Shown piece by piece: positions 10,401 to 16,771 of a stretch of 49,938 nucleotides of DNA. This stretch comes from an uncultured Pedosphaera sp. Its GTDB lineage: Bacteria > Verrucomicrobiota > Verrucomicrobiia > Limisphaerales > Pedosphaeraceae. The notes under the pieces were generated by a model that was not told where the DNA came from, did no database searches, and saw only the letters and a program-made list of their open reading frames with translations. The stretch spans positions 1 through 49,938 of the forward strand of contig CAIXFN010000021.1 in the NCBI GenBank assembly GCA_903918755.1. Direction: 5' to 3'. Position numbers and translations under genes: made by a program. The first letter of the stretch is position 1, and each line of letters starts with the position of its first letter.

Positions 10401-11300
10401 GCCATCGCTGCCGGCAAAATTTGTCCGATACTGATAATTGGCACCCCAAACATTCGGATTCAAAGTCTGCAGGAACGACGCCAGATTCAGCTCCCAACTG
10501 CCCACTCCCTGGTTCCGTAAAAAGCCGTCATTCCGCGGATTGATGCGTTTGGCCTGATTGTGGATGAAATTGATGTCCAGCAGGTTCCCGATGGGCAGAA
10601 CCACAAAGCAATACCGGCCAATGAACTGGTTGCTGCCGGAATGGCGCGCATCCGGTTTGTCCAAAATGCCCACCCATTCGGGGTCGCCGACAAAAAAGTT
10701 CGTTCCCCGGATGACTCCATTGGTATCCCGCCAGGCGGCGAAACCGTTGGTGTCGTAAACTCCATTCCGATTCAGATCCAGGTAATAGCGGAAATCACTG
10801 TAAACCGACCGGTTCGTGGTGCTGACAAACACCGGCGCCCGGGGCAGGATGAGCAAATTGTTCAGGTTTTGCTGCAAGTCATTGGCCGAATTCAGAGGCG
10901 CGCCGTTGGCGTACGTGTAGCCCACATTGGTCAGCGAACGATTTCCCCGGATAAATCCCGCACCGCTGAGATAGTTCGTGGACACCAGCAGTTGCAAGTC
11001 ATAGCTGTTGGTATGCACCAGCGTATGCGCCAGAATCGCGGACTGCGCAAAATCCGCTGCCGCCTTCCCGGCAAAATTCGCCTGGCTCTGCGTGGTGCTC
11101 GTCCCCACCCGCTCCCGCTCCCGCCGGCTCACCACCAGGAGCGTGACCGTCATAAACGTGATCACCGCCAGCAGGATCAGGGTGATGACCAGGGCAACGC
11201 CGCGCTCCGCGCGACGGGAAGGCGTGGGGGGCAGGCGGTGGGGCGACGGAGAAGCTGCCGCCAGCCGCGGCCAGGGGCCGGAAAGAGAGGGGCGTTTCAT
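7413..11300 (-). CDS. Verru_Chthon cassette protein A (GspK/PilX-like giant minor pseudopilin)
   Basis: This 1295-residue protein starts with a basic, proline-rich leader. A PilX/GspK-type segment follows, ERGVALVITLILLAVITF, with one membrane helix at about residues 34-58, and then an Arg/Glu-rich stretch (SRRERERVG). The remainder is a very long Asn/Thr-rich exported region with no motif I recognise. Length and N-terminus fit the uncharacterised TIGRFAM family Verru_Chthon cassette A. It has no Glu at +5 after a Phe, as in GspK, which caps T2SS pseudopili and also lacks that residue. Its ATG overlaps the stop of the cassette C gene by 4 bases (ATGA), so translation is probably coupled. A pilus-tip role is inferred from position and N-terminus. 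Confidence 0.85.
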   Translation of the reverse strand: MKRPSLSGPWPRLAAASPSPHRLPPTPSRRAERGVALVITLILLAVITFMTVTLLVVSRRERERVGTSTTQSQANFAGKAAADFAQSAILAHTLVHTNSYDLQLLVSTNYLSGAGFIRGNRSLTNVGYTYANGAPLNSANDLQQNLNNLLILPRAPVFVSTTNRSVYSDFRYYLDLNRNGVYDTNGFAAWRDTNGVIRGTNFFVGDPEWVGILDKPDARHSGSNQFIGRYCFVVLPIGNLLDINFIHNQAKRINPRNDGFLRNQGVGSWELNLASFLQTLNPNVWGANYQYRTNFAGSDGLAFSDAAGLLQYRYGGGYNAPGSLLSVNQLFGTGQRFGGRFIFDMIDSYPSGGSSLMTGIFPPALDSDNPSLPWSGADNVTNFFTTQDFFTPVNSNAYPGFAAFQKRLLLAGQNTNSSADRYTYYNLLAQMGMGSAPESPYEMGIGSAVGQPARKLNLNYNNLPGLSATNLVDWENNPLQFFTNAANLLLTNAGYNFGVTRIPVLGNGTNFLYTPSVHRLLQLAANIYDATTHRTFDNATTNSYPTVFRPYFAVDSATNIFISGFLEVTNGSTFSSGEYTQIPLALPEQANLLPHPKLNQFLSFYSNIYNVPWIIGAKKGFPNFNEFAMAAVSQVTRKLQISKPSATAPRTSWTTNIAYVVGISNAIGVEAWNSYSNPYPRAVDMVVADNLVMALWLTNRPGQPGTLLAMTNVYFGSTNRPASGILPNTWTGVPPNPSTAPAQTRASFQIPIMTNFLFVPDSILHQRPVPRLQQPGSNDVFEAFSGFTPVPQLILAVTNRFRFIMRDVNTGRIIDYVALNGLDTVRDLTAELISGSDSLGVWNTNTLITPATGGSVTRGINNQILISSGVTTVKENEWNKGTLSQLNQAAIDLETAQFSAFLNNRGTNLVMQAPYTPTAKYSQYWSWQANDPLVHYTPGDLATVFAPTNRPSLIAPPNSAATNNYLVNIQVINNRYQPWGGNPLKKDPQTAKIDMNLAYKDPNIRKSDDWRFPTNKFPNIGWLGRVHRGTPWQTVYLKSSNVASNDWKTWTGNPNALDSGLTQPTNDWRILDIFTVAQNDNASRGQLSVNQTNLAAWSAVLGGVIAVTNPNPAVSLTAPLAAFAPYVIDPTRDTNALQRIITALNDVRRTNIVVPNLLTPDVRLTPGVFTSLGQILAVPELTVNSPFLDTTSSHQADWGLCDEAYERIPQQVLSLLKVGDPRYVIFAWGQSLKPAPGSIVQSGPFFGMPTNYVITGEIATRTVVRIDHRPTFGTPVTGTNQPQVVTESFTVLPPE

Positions 11301-12346
11301 TGGTAAGCAACTGGATCGACGTTCCGGATGGCAATGCGCTTGCGGAAAAGATGGATTTGGGCGCCGTGACTGGCCAGGAAGTCGGCGGCATTCGCGGCAT
11401 TGTTGGTCAGCGCGTTAAACCGGTTCAGCGTCCGGCTTTCGAGCACCCCCAGTTCCACCTCGAGGTAGGCCGGGACCGCATTGCTCGCAAACGAATAATA
11501 AAAATCCACGGCCGGCACCATTTTGGGCGACTGGAAATAGTTGGACTGGACATTAATGTCCACCACCGGCGTGCGCGTCCGGGGATCAATAATGTTAAAA
11601 TTGGTGTGCGGCTGCGTGATCAGATAGCCGTTGAGGTCATACGCCCGCACGCGGAAATGGACCACCCCATCCACCAACTTGGTAATGGTTACGCCATTGG
11701 TCGGCGCCCGCAGGTAGTTCTTGTCCGCCAACCAGGGTCCGCGAAGATAGCCATTCCCCAAATTATAAATCGAACTGGCCGGATATTGGGCGGCGGCATT
11801 GGTCTCATACCGATAGAGCGCGCCCACGCCGAACGGCCGGCTGTCAATGTAGTTGGCCCCCTGCGTCGCGGGGATGTCGGAAGTGTCCACAAAGTAGCCG
11901 ATCCCCTTCCATTGCTGGTTGTACCGGCTGAGAAAAAACATCTGCTGAAAAACATTCAGCCGAAATTCGTCTGGTTCCGCCATCGGCACCCAGAAGCCCG
12001 CGGTGGTCGCGTTGGCGGGCAAGCTCACGTAGGAAAAGAAATTGATCGCGCTCCCGTTGGTGAAACCCACATTGGACGGCGCCATTTGCTCGATCTCGCG
12101 GGCAATTTCTTCCGTCGCCGCCCGCCCGCTCTCCAGGTAATCTGACTGCGTCGTTCCCGCCAGCAAGGCTTTCTGGGTCTGATTAAACATGGCCAGCAGG
12201 CCGATCATGATGATCGTCAGCAACGTGACGACCACGAGGATTTCCACGAGGGAAAATGCGCGCTGGCCGCCGGCACCGGAACCGTTTCCCGGTCGGCCCA
12301 ACGGCCGACCCGGCAGTTTGGTAGAGGAATGACAATCCGTGCGCAT
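11297..12346 (-). CDS. Verru_Chthon cassette protein C (GspJ-like pseudopilin)
   Basis: This is a 349-residue type IV prepilin-like protein. A 30-residue Gly/Pro-rich basic leader ends in Ala, followed by the mature N-terminus FSLVEILVVVTLLTIIMIGL with the conserved Glu at +5. Cleavage by a PilD-type peptidase is expected at A30/F31. The helix continues into GRAATEEIAREIEQM, which resembles the amphipathic helix of GspJ. ATG at 12346 was chosen because it lies 4 bases after the cassette B stop; an upstream TTG at 12385 would overlap B by 35 bases. The family is the uncharacterised Verru_Chthon C; the GspJ equivalence is inferred from helix features and gene order. Confidence 0.85.
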   Translation of the reverse strand: MRTDCHSSTKLPGRPLGRPGNGSGAGGQRAFSLVEILVVVTLLTIIMIGLLAMFNQTQKALLAGTTQSDYLESGRAATEEIAREIEQMAPSNVGFTNGSAINFFSYVSLPANATTAGFWVPMAEPDEFRLNVFQQMFFLSRYNQQWKGIGYFVDTSDIPATQGANYIDSRPFGVGALYRYETNAAAQYPASSIYNLGNGYLRGPWLADKNYLRAPTNGVTITKLVDGVVHFRVRAYDLNGYLITQPHTNFNIIDPRTRTPVVDINVQSNYFQSPKMVPAVDFYYSFASNAVPAYLEVELGVLESRTLNRFNALTNNAANAADFLASHGAQIHLFRKRIAIRNVDPVAYQ

Positions 12347-12350
12347 AGGA

Positions 12351-13211
12351 CTAGGGAGCGGAAGTAAAGGTGTGCGGCTGGACAAAATAGAGACCGCCCC
12401 CGGCCACGGAGGGAACGTTCACCCCCTGGATGGAACCGCTCACCATGGTGCGGAAGACCAGGCGGTTGTTGCCGGTGCCTCCACTCGGCAGGACCGGCCA
12501 ATTGAACCGGAGGCGCAACTGGGACAGGTTCGTCTGGAGATTGACCGCCTGCGCCATGACCTCCGGACTGTTGTTGGTCCAGGATTGGTCAAAACCGGCA
12601 TAGGGGCTGAACTCCGGCACCACCCGGTAATGGAAGGAAAACTCCTTCCCGGTCTGGTTCGTGCCCTGCTCCACCAGCGAACTACTCATCGCCCGAAAAT
12701 CGGCCACCGTGTAATTGCTGTAAAAGCCGCCCCGGGGCGAAGGTAGGTATTTCGGCGTGCTTAAAATCCCCACGATATTGCTGGCGCTGGACAGGTAGCT
12801 GAATTTGACGAATTTGGGTTTCCCACCGAGCGGGACATACAGCGCAAAATTCGTGGTCGTAAAAATGTTCTGGGTCGTCTCCAGCAGGTTGGTCTGGAAA
12901 TCGTAATGCACAAAGGTGTTCGTGATGGTGATCGCAGCATTCGTCAACTCATCCTGCCCCCGGGCGCCGTTGATGAGCGCATCCATCAGGTAATTGGCAT
13001 CCAGATTCACCACCGTTTCCTCCCGGTTATCCTTCTGCGCCGACATGCCGACCGGCAGGACCCCGATGATCGCAACCAGCGCAAAACCGATGATCGCGAG
13101 GCAAAGCGCGATTTCCACCATGGTAAAGGCGGCGGCAGCGCGCTCCCGGTTGATCCCGGATCGAACCGGCATCGCCGCCGTAGCGGTATGGAATTGGGCA
13201 GGCAATTTCAT
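12351..13211 (-). CDS. Verru_Chthon cassette protein B (GspI-like pseudopilin)
   Basis: This is a 286-residue prepilin-like protein. The leader ends AAAA and the mature end is FTMVEIALCLAIIGFALVAI with Glu at +5 (A28/F29 cleavage). The GVLPVGM motif just after the hydrophobic helix is characteristic of Verru_Chthon cassette B as I recall it. The rest is a soluble beta-rich pseudopilin region with several Asn/Thr stretches. The start ATG overlaps the stop of cassette D by 4 bases. The cassette is known from Verrucomicrobia, but no function has been assigned. Position between H-like and J-like proteins suggests a GspI-like minor pseudopilin. Confidence 0.86.
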   Translation of the reverse strand: MKLPAQFHTATAAMPVRSGINRERAAAAFTMVEIALCLAIIGFALVAIIGVLPVGMSAQKDNREETVVNLDANYLMDALINGARGQDELTNAAITITNTFVHYDFQTNLLETTQNIFTTTNFALYVPLGGKPKFVKFSYLSSASNIVGILSTPKYLPSPRGGFYSNYTVADFRAMSSSLVEQGTNQTGKEFSFHYRVVPEFSPYAGFDQSWTNNSPEVMAQAVNLQTNLSQLRLRFNWPVLPSGGTGNNRLVFRTMVSGSIQGVNVPSVAGGGLYFVQPHTFTSAP

Positions 13212-14074
13212 TGTAATTCCGGTTTCTCCACCCGCGCATGGCCGGTCAGCCAGTCGATGTGAATCTGGTTGTAACCGTTAAAGGGGTAGCCGGCATCATA
13301 GAAGGTTTCCCCCGCCGGGTTTTCCCGGGCATCCGCCCGGGCCGCCACGTACGGCCCGTTCTTGATCCGGGGAAAATACACACTTCCCCGGGCCAGGGGG
13401 ATGTATTCATCCCGCCCGGAAACCAACTGTCCCCGATAATCAAATGCGATGTAGGGCAGCCGCAGATTTTGGAAGGAGGCGGGCAGCGAGTTCGTGATGA
13501 CGGGAAAAAGGTAGGTGTTCAGCAGGAAATTATTGGTGGTCGGAAACATCCGCCGCAAAGGATCATTGTAGTATTTGTCCGCGGGCACATCGGGACGGAA
13601 TTTGTTCGTGGCAATGAACACCCCATCCGGCAGGGAGCGCCAGGCGGTCAGATACTGCGGATGAATCTGCCCCGGCTGTTCCCCCACCGAGCGCAGGGTC
13701 AGGAGGGCGTAGGTGGTGTAGCGCCCGCCATAAAGGTTGGTCACCACCGTACCCACCGCCGGGTCAGGCACCGCGGGATATTTGCTCTGATCCCCCAACT
13801 CCGGCGGCACAAAAATCATGTAAACCGTCGTGCGGCCGGCGATGGCGCGCTGCCGGGCGTAGGCGAGGTCATCCAAAAGCTGCCGGTCCCCCGCCGCCGT
13901 GGCGTTGGATTTGGTCATCCCCCGGATCCCCGGGACGGTGATCGCCGCCAGAATTCCCATGACCGAAATCACCACCAACAACTCGATCAGGGTGAAGCCG
14001 CCGGTCTCGGGGCGCGCGCGACCGCCCCCCGGAACTTTCCGGGAACTCAGCTGCAGGGACATGAGTCGCTTCAT
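13208..14074 (-). CDS. Verru_Chthon cassette protein D (GspH-like pseudopilin)
   Basis: This is a 288-residue prepilin-like protein with the textbook prepilin signal TGGFTLIELLVVISVMG: cleavage at G26/F27 and Glu at +5. After the helix comes LLDDLAYARQRAIAGRTTVY, which closely resembles the GspH helix that carries an AR-x-A-I pattern. ATG at 14074 is chosen because AAGG lies at suitable spacing upstream and it gives a normal leader; a TTG at 14098 would overlap the preceding gene. It sits 11 bases after the previous prepilin and is coupled to cassette B. Confidence 0.86.
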   Translation of the reverse strand: MKRLMSLQLSSRKVPGGGRARPETGGFTLIELLVVISVMGILAAITVPGIRGMTKSNATAAGDRQLLDDLAYARQRAIAGRTTVYMIFVPPELGDQSKYPAVPDPAVGTVVTNLYGGRYTTYALLTLRSVGEQPGQIHPQYLTAWRSLPDGVFIATNKFRPDVPADKYYNDPLRRMFPTTNNFLLNTYLFPVITNSLPASFQNLRLPYIAFDYRGQLVSGRDEYIPLARGSVYFPRIKNGPYVAARADARENPAGETFYDAGYPFNGYNQIHIDWLTGHARVEKPELQ

Positions 14075-14085
14075 AAGGAACAACC

Positions 14086-15174
14086 TTAATTCTTCCAACT
14101 CAGGATGTTGTCCTTGTTGGGAACCGTGATGGCGGAAGCGGCGCCATTGATCAGGCTATCCGCACCAAAAGACCACACCATGACATTGCCGCTGTATTCG
14201 TAATGATCCCCCGCCCCGCCCGGATCAGCATTGTTAAAGAGGCCGTTGTAACCCGTGGCGTCCGCGGTGGGATGCCCGGGAGATCCCGCCGGCAATTGGG
14301 AAACCACGCGGGCTTTATAGAAGGCGTCCCGCACCTTGCCATCGGAGTTCATGTCCAGGGTGATAATATAAGGATTCCCAAACGGATCGCGGTAAACGTA
14401 ATCCGGTCCCACTCCGGCTTCGTTGATGCTGCTCACCATCTTGGCGTTCAAGAAAGCGATCCGCTGCGGATTTTTCTGGTGGTTGGCATTCACGGTGGCA
14501 GTGCCGGAAGGAAAATTGGTCAGATCCAGCAAGATAGCCATCAATTCGGCATTGCTGGCCTGATAAGCCAGCGGCGCACCGTTGGCCGTGTTTTGCACCA
14601 CCGGCAGGGCAATCCCCTTTTTGTTCAAGAGCACCGCACCGTTGTTCATGGTGCCATAGGTGAAATCAGGACAATCCGCTCCCGCGGCCGCCAGCGCGTC
14701 CTGGGCGCCTTTCGAAATCGGCAAGCGCCCATAGGTGGCCTCGTACTGGTTGATCGCCGCCACAATGCCGCTCATTTCCAACTGGGCCTGGGCTTTTAAG
14801 GCCTTTACCTTGCCCGCGGCGAGCGCCGGCAGCAACATCCCCGCGAGGATTCCGATAATCGCAATCACCACGAGCATTTCCACCAGAGTGAATCCGGCTG
14901 CGGACCGGCGGGACCGCCGCACGACTCCGGCCGAGCGCCGGAGCGCGGCAACTTTGGCGCTGGCCGCCGCGAGAAACCGGGCGCACCGGGGGAGTTTCAA
15001 CTTCAGTCCCAGAGTCACCGATTGGTCCCCCCGCGCCGGCGGGACCGGGGAAAATTCCGTCCGCCGCTCCTGATTGCTGGCTGGTTGGTTGCGGATGGGG
15101 TGGGACCAGGAAAAATCTGCCCACTGCACGCGCAGGCGCCAGGGGGTCGAACGGGTTTGGCTGGAAGGAATCAT
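14086..15174 (-). CDS. GspG-like prepilin with unusually long leader
   Basis: This is a 362-residue type II/IV prepilin. The cleavage motif SAAGFTLVEMLVVIAIIGIL is clear, with Glu at +5, but it begins only at about residue 91-95 when the ATG at 15174 is used. The helix is followed by QAQLEMSGIVAAINQYEATY, and further on by YRDPFGNPYIITLDMNSDGK, which resembles the DPWGNPY and calcium-loop region of the major T2SS pseudopilin GspG. The 94-residue basic leader is far longer than the usual 6-30 residues, so a GTG or TTG start closer to the motif is possible. It follows the first prepilin by 28 bases and precedes Verru_Chthon D by 11 bases. Confidence 0.8.
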   Translation of the reverse strand: MIPSSQTRSTPWRLRVQWADFSWSHPIRNQPASNQERRTEFSPVPPARGDQSVTLGLKLKLPRCARFLAAASAKVAALRRSAGVVRRSRRSAAGFTLVEMLVVIAIIGILAGMLLPALAAGKVKALKAQAQLEMSGIVAAINQYEATYGRLPISKGAQDALAAAGADCPDFTYGTMNNGAVLLNKKGIALPVVQNTANGAPLAYQASNAELMAILLDLTNFPSGTATVNANHQKNPQRIAFLNAKMVSSINEAGVGPDYVYRDPFGNPYIITLDMNSDGKVRDAFYKARVVSQLPAGSPGHPTADATGYNGLFNNADPGGAGDHYEYSGNVMVWSFGADSLINGAASAITVPNKDNILSWKN

Positions 15175-15202
15175 AGCTCGGGGATTGGGTTGGCGGCGGA
15201 AA

Positions 15203-15901
15203 TTAGTTGAGGCGTTGGGACTGTTTGTTCCAATTGCTGATGCGATAAGTGGCACCACCGAGTTTCACATCGACCCACAAATCGTAGGTCGTGGTATTGT
15301 TGGTGGCGTGGGGAGCGATCAGGTAATTCCAGGGCGCCGGCGGCGCGGGGGGCGAAACATACGGACTGGGCAGGTAAACACAAAGGGCGGTGTAACTGTT
15401 GATATTGTTGGACACCGTCATCTTTTGATTGTCTTTCAGCCCCTTGATGAACGTTTGCATCGGCTGGTCGCCCGCATCCCCGGCCGGATTGAAGCTGTTG
15501 ATAAATCCACCCATGCCGAAAATCGGCTGGACTGAGGCGGCAGTGATTGACAAGCCCCCGGGTGGCGAAAAACGGCCATTGGCGTTGGTGGTGCCGGCCA
15601 GTTCGTAAAACAACGGATTATTCGAGGGATTGACCGGATTGTCCGGGGGATAAACATTCCGGCGCGCGTAATAACCGTCGATAAAAGTGATCAACTGATC
15701 GCGTTGCGCTTCCGCCATCTTTAATTTGGCGTTCTTGCTCGCCGCCCCCGCCCCGGCGAGCACCAACCCGGCCACCACACTGATGATGGTGATGACGGTC
15801 AGCAACTCGATGAGCGTGAAAGCCGCCCGACTCGACCGCACTGAACCAAACCGGACATCCCCTTGTGCCACCGGCAAACCAACCTGGAATTTGTTTTTCA
15901 T
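15203..15901 (-). CDS. GspG-like prepilin, first pseudopilin of the run
   Basis: This is a 232-residue prepilin whose 27-residue leader ends SSRAA, followed by FTLIELLTVITIISVVAGLV with Glu at +5. The N-terminal helix runs on into AKLKMAEAQRDQLITFIDGY and then a GspG-like YPPDNPVNPSNNP segment. ATG at 15901 is preferred over the in-frame ATG at 15940 because it overlaps the BrnA-like stop codon by 4 bases (ATGA) and gives a normal leader length. Translation of this pseudopilin is therefore probably coupled to the antitoxin-like gene. Cleavage and methylation by a PilD-type peptidase are expected; no pilD gene is in the window. Confidence 0.83.
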   Translation of the reverse strand: MKNKFQVGLPVAQGDVRFGSVRSSRAAFTLIELLTVITIISVVAGLVLAGAGAASKNAKLKMAEAQRDQLITFIDGYYARRNVYPPDNPVNPSNNPLFYELAGTTNANGRFSPPGGLSITAASVQPIFGMGGFINSFNPAGDAGDQPMQTFIKGLKDNQKMTVSNNINSYTALCVYLPSPYVSPPAPPAPWNYLIAPHATNNTTTYDLWVDVKLGGATYRISNWNKQSQRLN

Positions 15902-16173
15902 CGTTCGCGCAATTCCTGCTCCATCCGCTCGCTGAGCCATTGTTTGATCATGCTCTGATAATTCAAATACCGGGACCGGGCGATCCGTTTGATCCGCGCG
16001 AGCATCCGCGGATCAATCCGCAACGAAATGTTCACCGACTCCGAGGTTTCGGTCGCTTCCGCGACCGCCGTCTCCATCAGCCGCAAGTCGGGACGGTTCT
16101 CCGCCCAAAACTCCGCCTCCGCATTCTCGTTGTCGAAAATCGGAACCTCTTCCCAGTTGGTAAAAGAGTTCAT
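15898..16173 (-). CDS. BrnA/CopG-type antitoxin
   Basis: This 91-residue protein resembles the CopG_antitoxin family that accompanies BrnT toxins. The N-terminus shows IPIFDNENAEAEFWAENRPD-like spacing (VPIFDNENAEAEFWAENRP is visible). The C-terminal half is a ribbon-helix-helix: strand SVNISLRIDPRML, helix ARIKRIARSRYLN and helix YQSMIKQWLSERMEQEL. Such proteins neutralise the toxin and repress their own promoter as dimers. It lies 59 bases after the BrnT-like gene. Unusually, its TGA overlaps the ATG of a prepilin gene, so it is the second gene of what looks like a pseudopilin operon. Tandem operator-like sites lie upstream at 16560-16580. Confidence 0.82.
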   Translation of the reverse strand: MNSFTNWEEVPIFDNENAEAEFWAENRPDLRLMETAVAEATETSESVNISLRIDPRMLARIKRIARSRYLNYQSMIKQWLSERMEQELRER

Positions 16174-16232
16174 TTGCTGTCCACTGTTTCACCGCCGCCA
16201 AACTTTGCCATCACCGTCTGTTAACCCTAAAA

Positions 16233-16526
16233 TCAAGCCCCGTGACCCAACGTTTGATCCAGCTTCCGCTGGTAAAAAAACCGCTCTTCCGGCTCCATCG
16301 GCCGCGCATGCACGACCCTGATCGACTTGCCATTGGTCCGATACACACAGACCACGCCACTGCCGCTCGCCGACATTCCCAGATTGAAGAATCGCGCCTG
16401 CACCGAAAACCGGGGCGCATCCGGCAACAATCGCACTGCGAAAGGGTCCTCAAAGGACTCTTCAATTTCCTGCTGCGTCAAAGAACCGTCTACCTGCAGG
16501 GGGGGATTTTTCCAATCAAACTCCAT
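16233..16526 (-). CDS. BrnT-like toxin, divergent
   Basis: This 97-residue protein has the layout of BrnT-family ribonuclease toxins: MEFDW at the start, a central EIEESFEDPFAVRLLPD, then a small beta sheet (RFFNLGMSASGSGVVCVYRT, IRVVHARPMEPEE) and a terminal ERFFYQRKL helix. The KHG motif that canonical BrnT proteins carry shortly after their N-terminus is not visible; the corresponding place reads LQVDGSLTQQ. RNase activity is therefore uncertain. ATG at 16526 is chosen; it fits the family start and a promoter about 40 bases upstream. Toxin-first gene order matches known brnTA operons. Confidence 0.75.
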   Translation of the reverse strand: MEFDWKNPPLQVDGSLTQQEIEESFEDPFAVRLLPDAPRFSVQARFFNLGMSASGSGVVCVYRTNGKSIRVVHARPMEPEERFFYQRKLDQTLGHGA

Positions 16527-16559
16527 AGCTGAGTTAATTGTCTTTTGGTGCCCATGCAA

Positions 16560-16580
16560 TGTATATACAATGTATTTACA
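16560..16580 (-). promoter_or_regulatory. Tandem operator-like sites of the brnTA-like promoter
   Basis: Two 10-base boxes, TGTATATACA (16560-16569, a perfect palindrome) and TGTATTTACA (16571-16580), sit 11 bases apart, about one helical turn. They cover the -10 element and the expected transcription start. This arrangement is what a ribbon-helix-helix repressor such as the adjacent BrnA-like protein would bind. Binding is inference. Confidence 0.6.
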
Positions 16581-16601
16581 TCCTGAGCCCAAGGTTGTCA
16601 A
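16573..16601 (-). promoter_or_regulatory. Sigma-70-type promoter for the brnTA/pseudopilin operon
   Basis: On the minus strand a perfect -35 TTGACA (16601-16596) is followed after 17 bases by the -10 TAAATA (16578-16573). Transcription would start near 16566, 40 bases before the BrnT-like ATG. It is one of the two best promoter matches in the window and reads toward the pseudopilin genes. Confidence 0.75.
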
Positions 16602-16698
16602 ACGGAAATCTCTTGCTTTCGGTGGAATTTTTTCCAGCCATAGCCTGGAATCCACTCATTTTGCGCTGGAGAAACTCCAGCGCCAATCCCAATAAACA

Positions 16699-16725
16699 GA
16701 CGGGCGGGGAAGATCCCCGCCCGTC
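16699..16725 (-). terminator. Rho-independent terminator of the pilB-pilT-pilB-pilC operon
   Basis: A perfect 11-bp stem (GACGGGCGGGG pairs with CCCCGCCCGTC) with a 5-base loop lies about 47 bases after the pilC stop. On the minus strand it is followed by TGTTTATTGG, which is moderately T-rich. Two further short hairpins (16663-16683 with a 9-bp stem, and 16632-16650) follow before the brnTA promoter, so the two halves of the locus appear transcriptionally insulated. Confidence 0.75.
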
Positions 16726-16771
16726 ACTTTCGATCAGCTATCCAATCTTGCCTTTGCCGGGTTGGTCGCGG

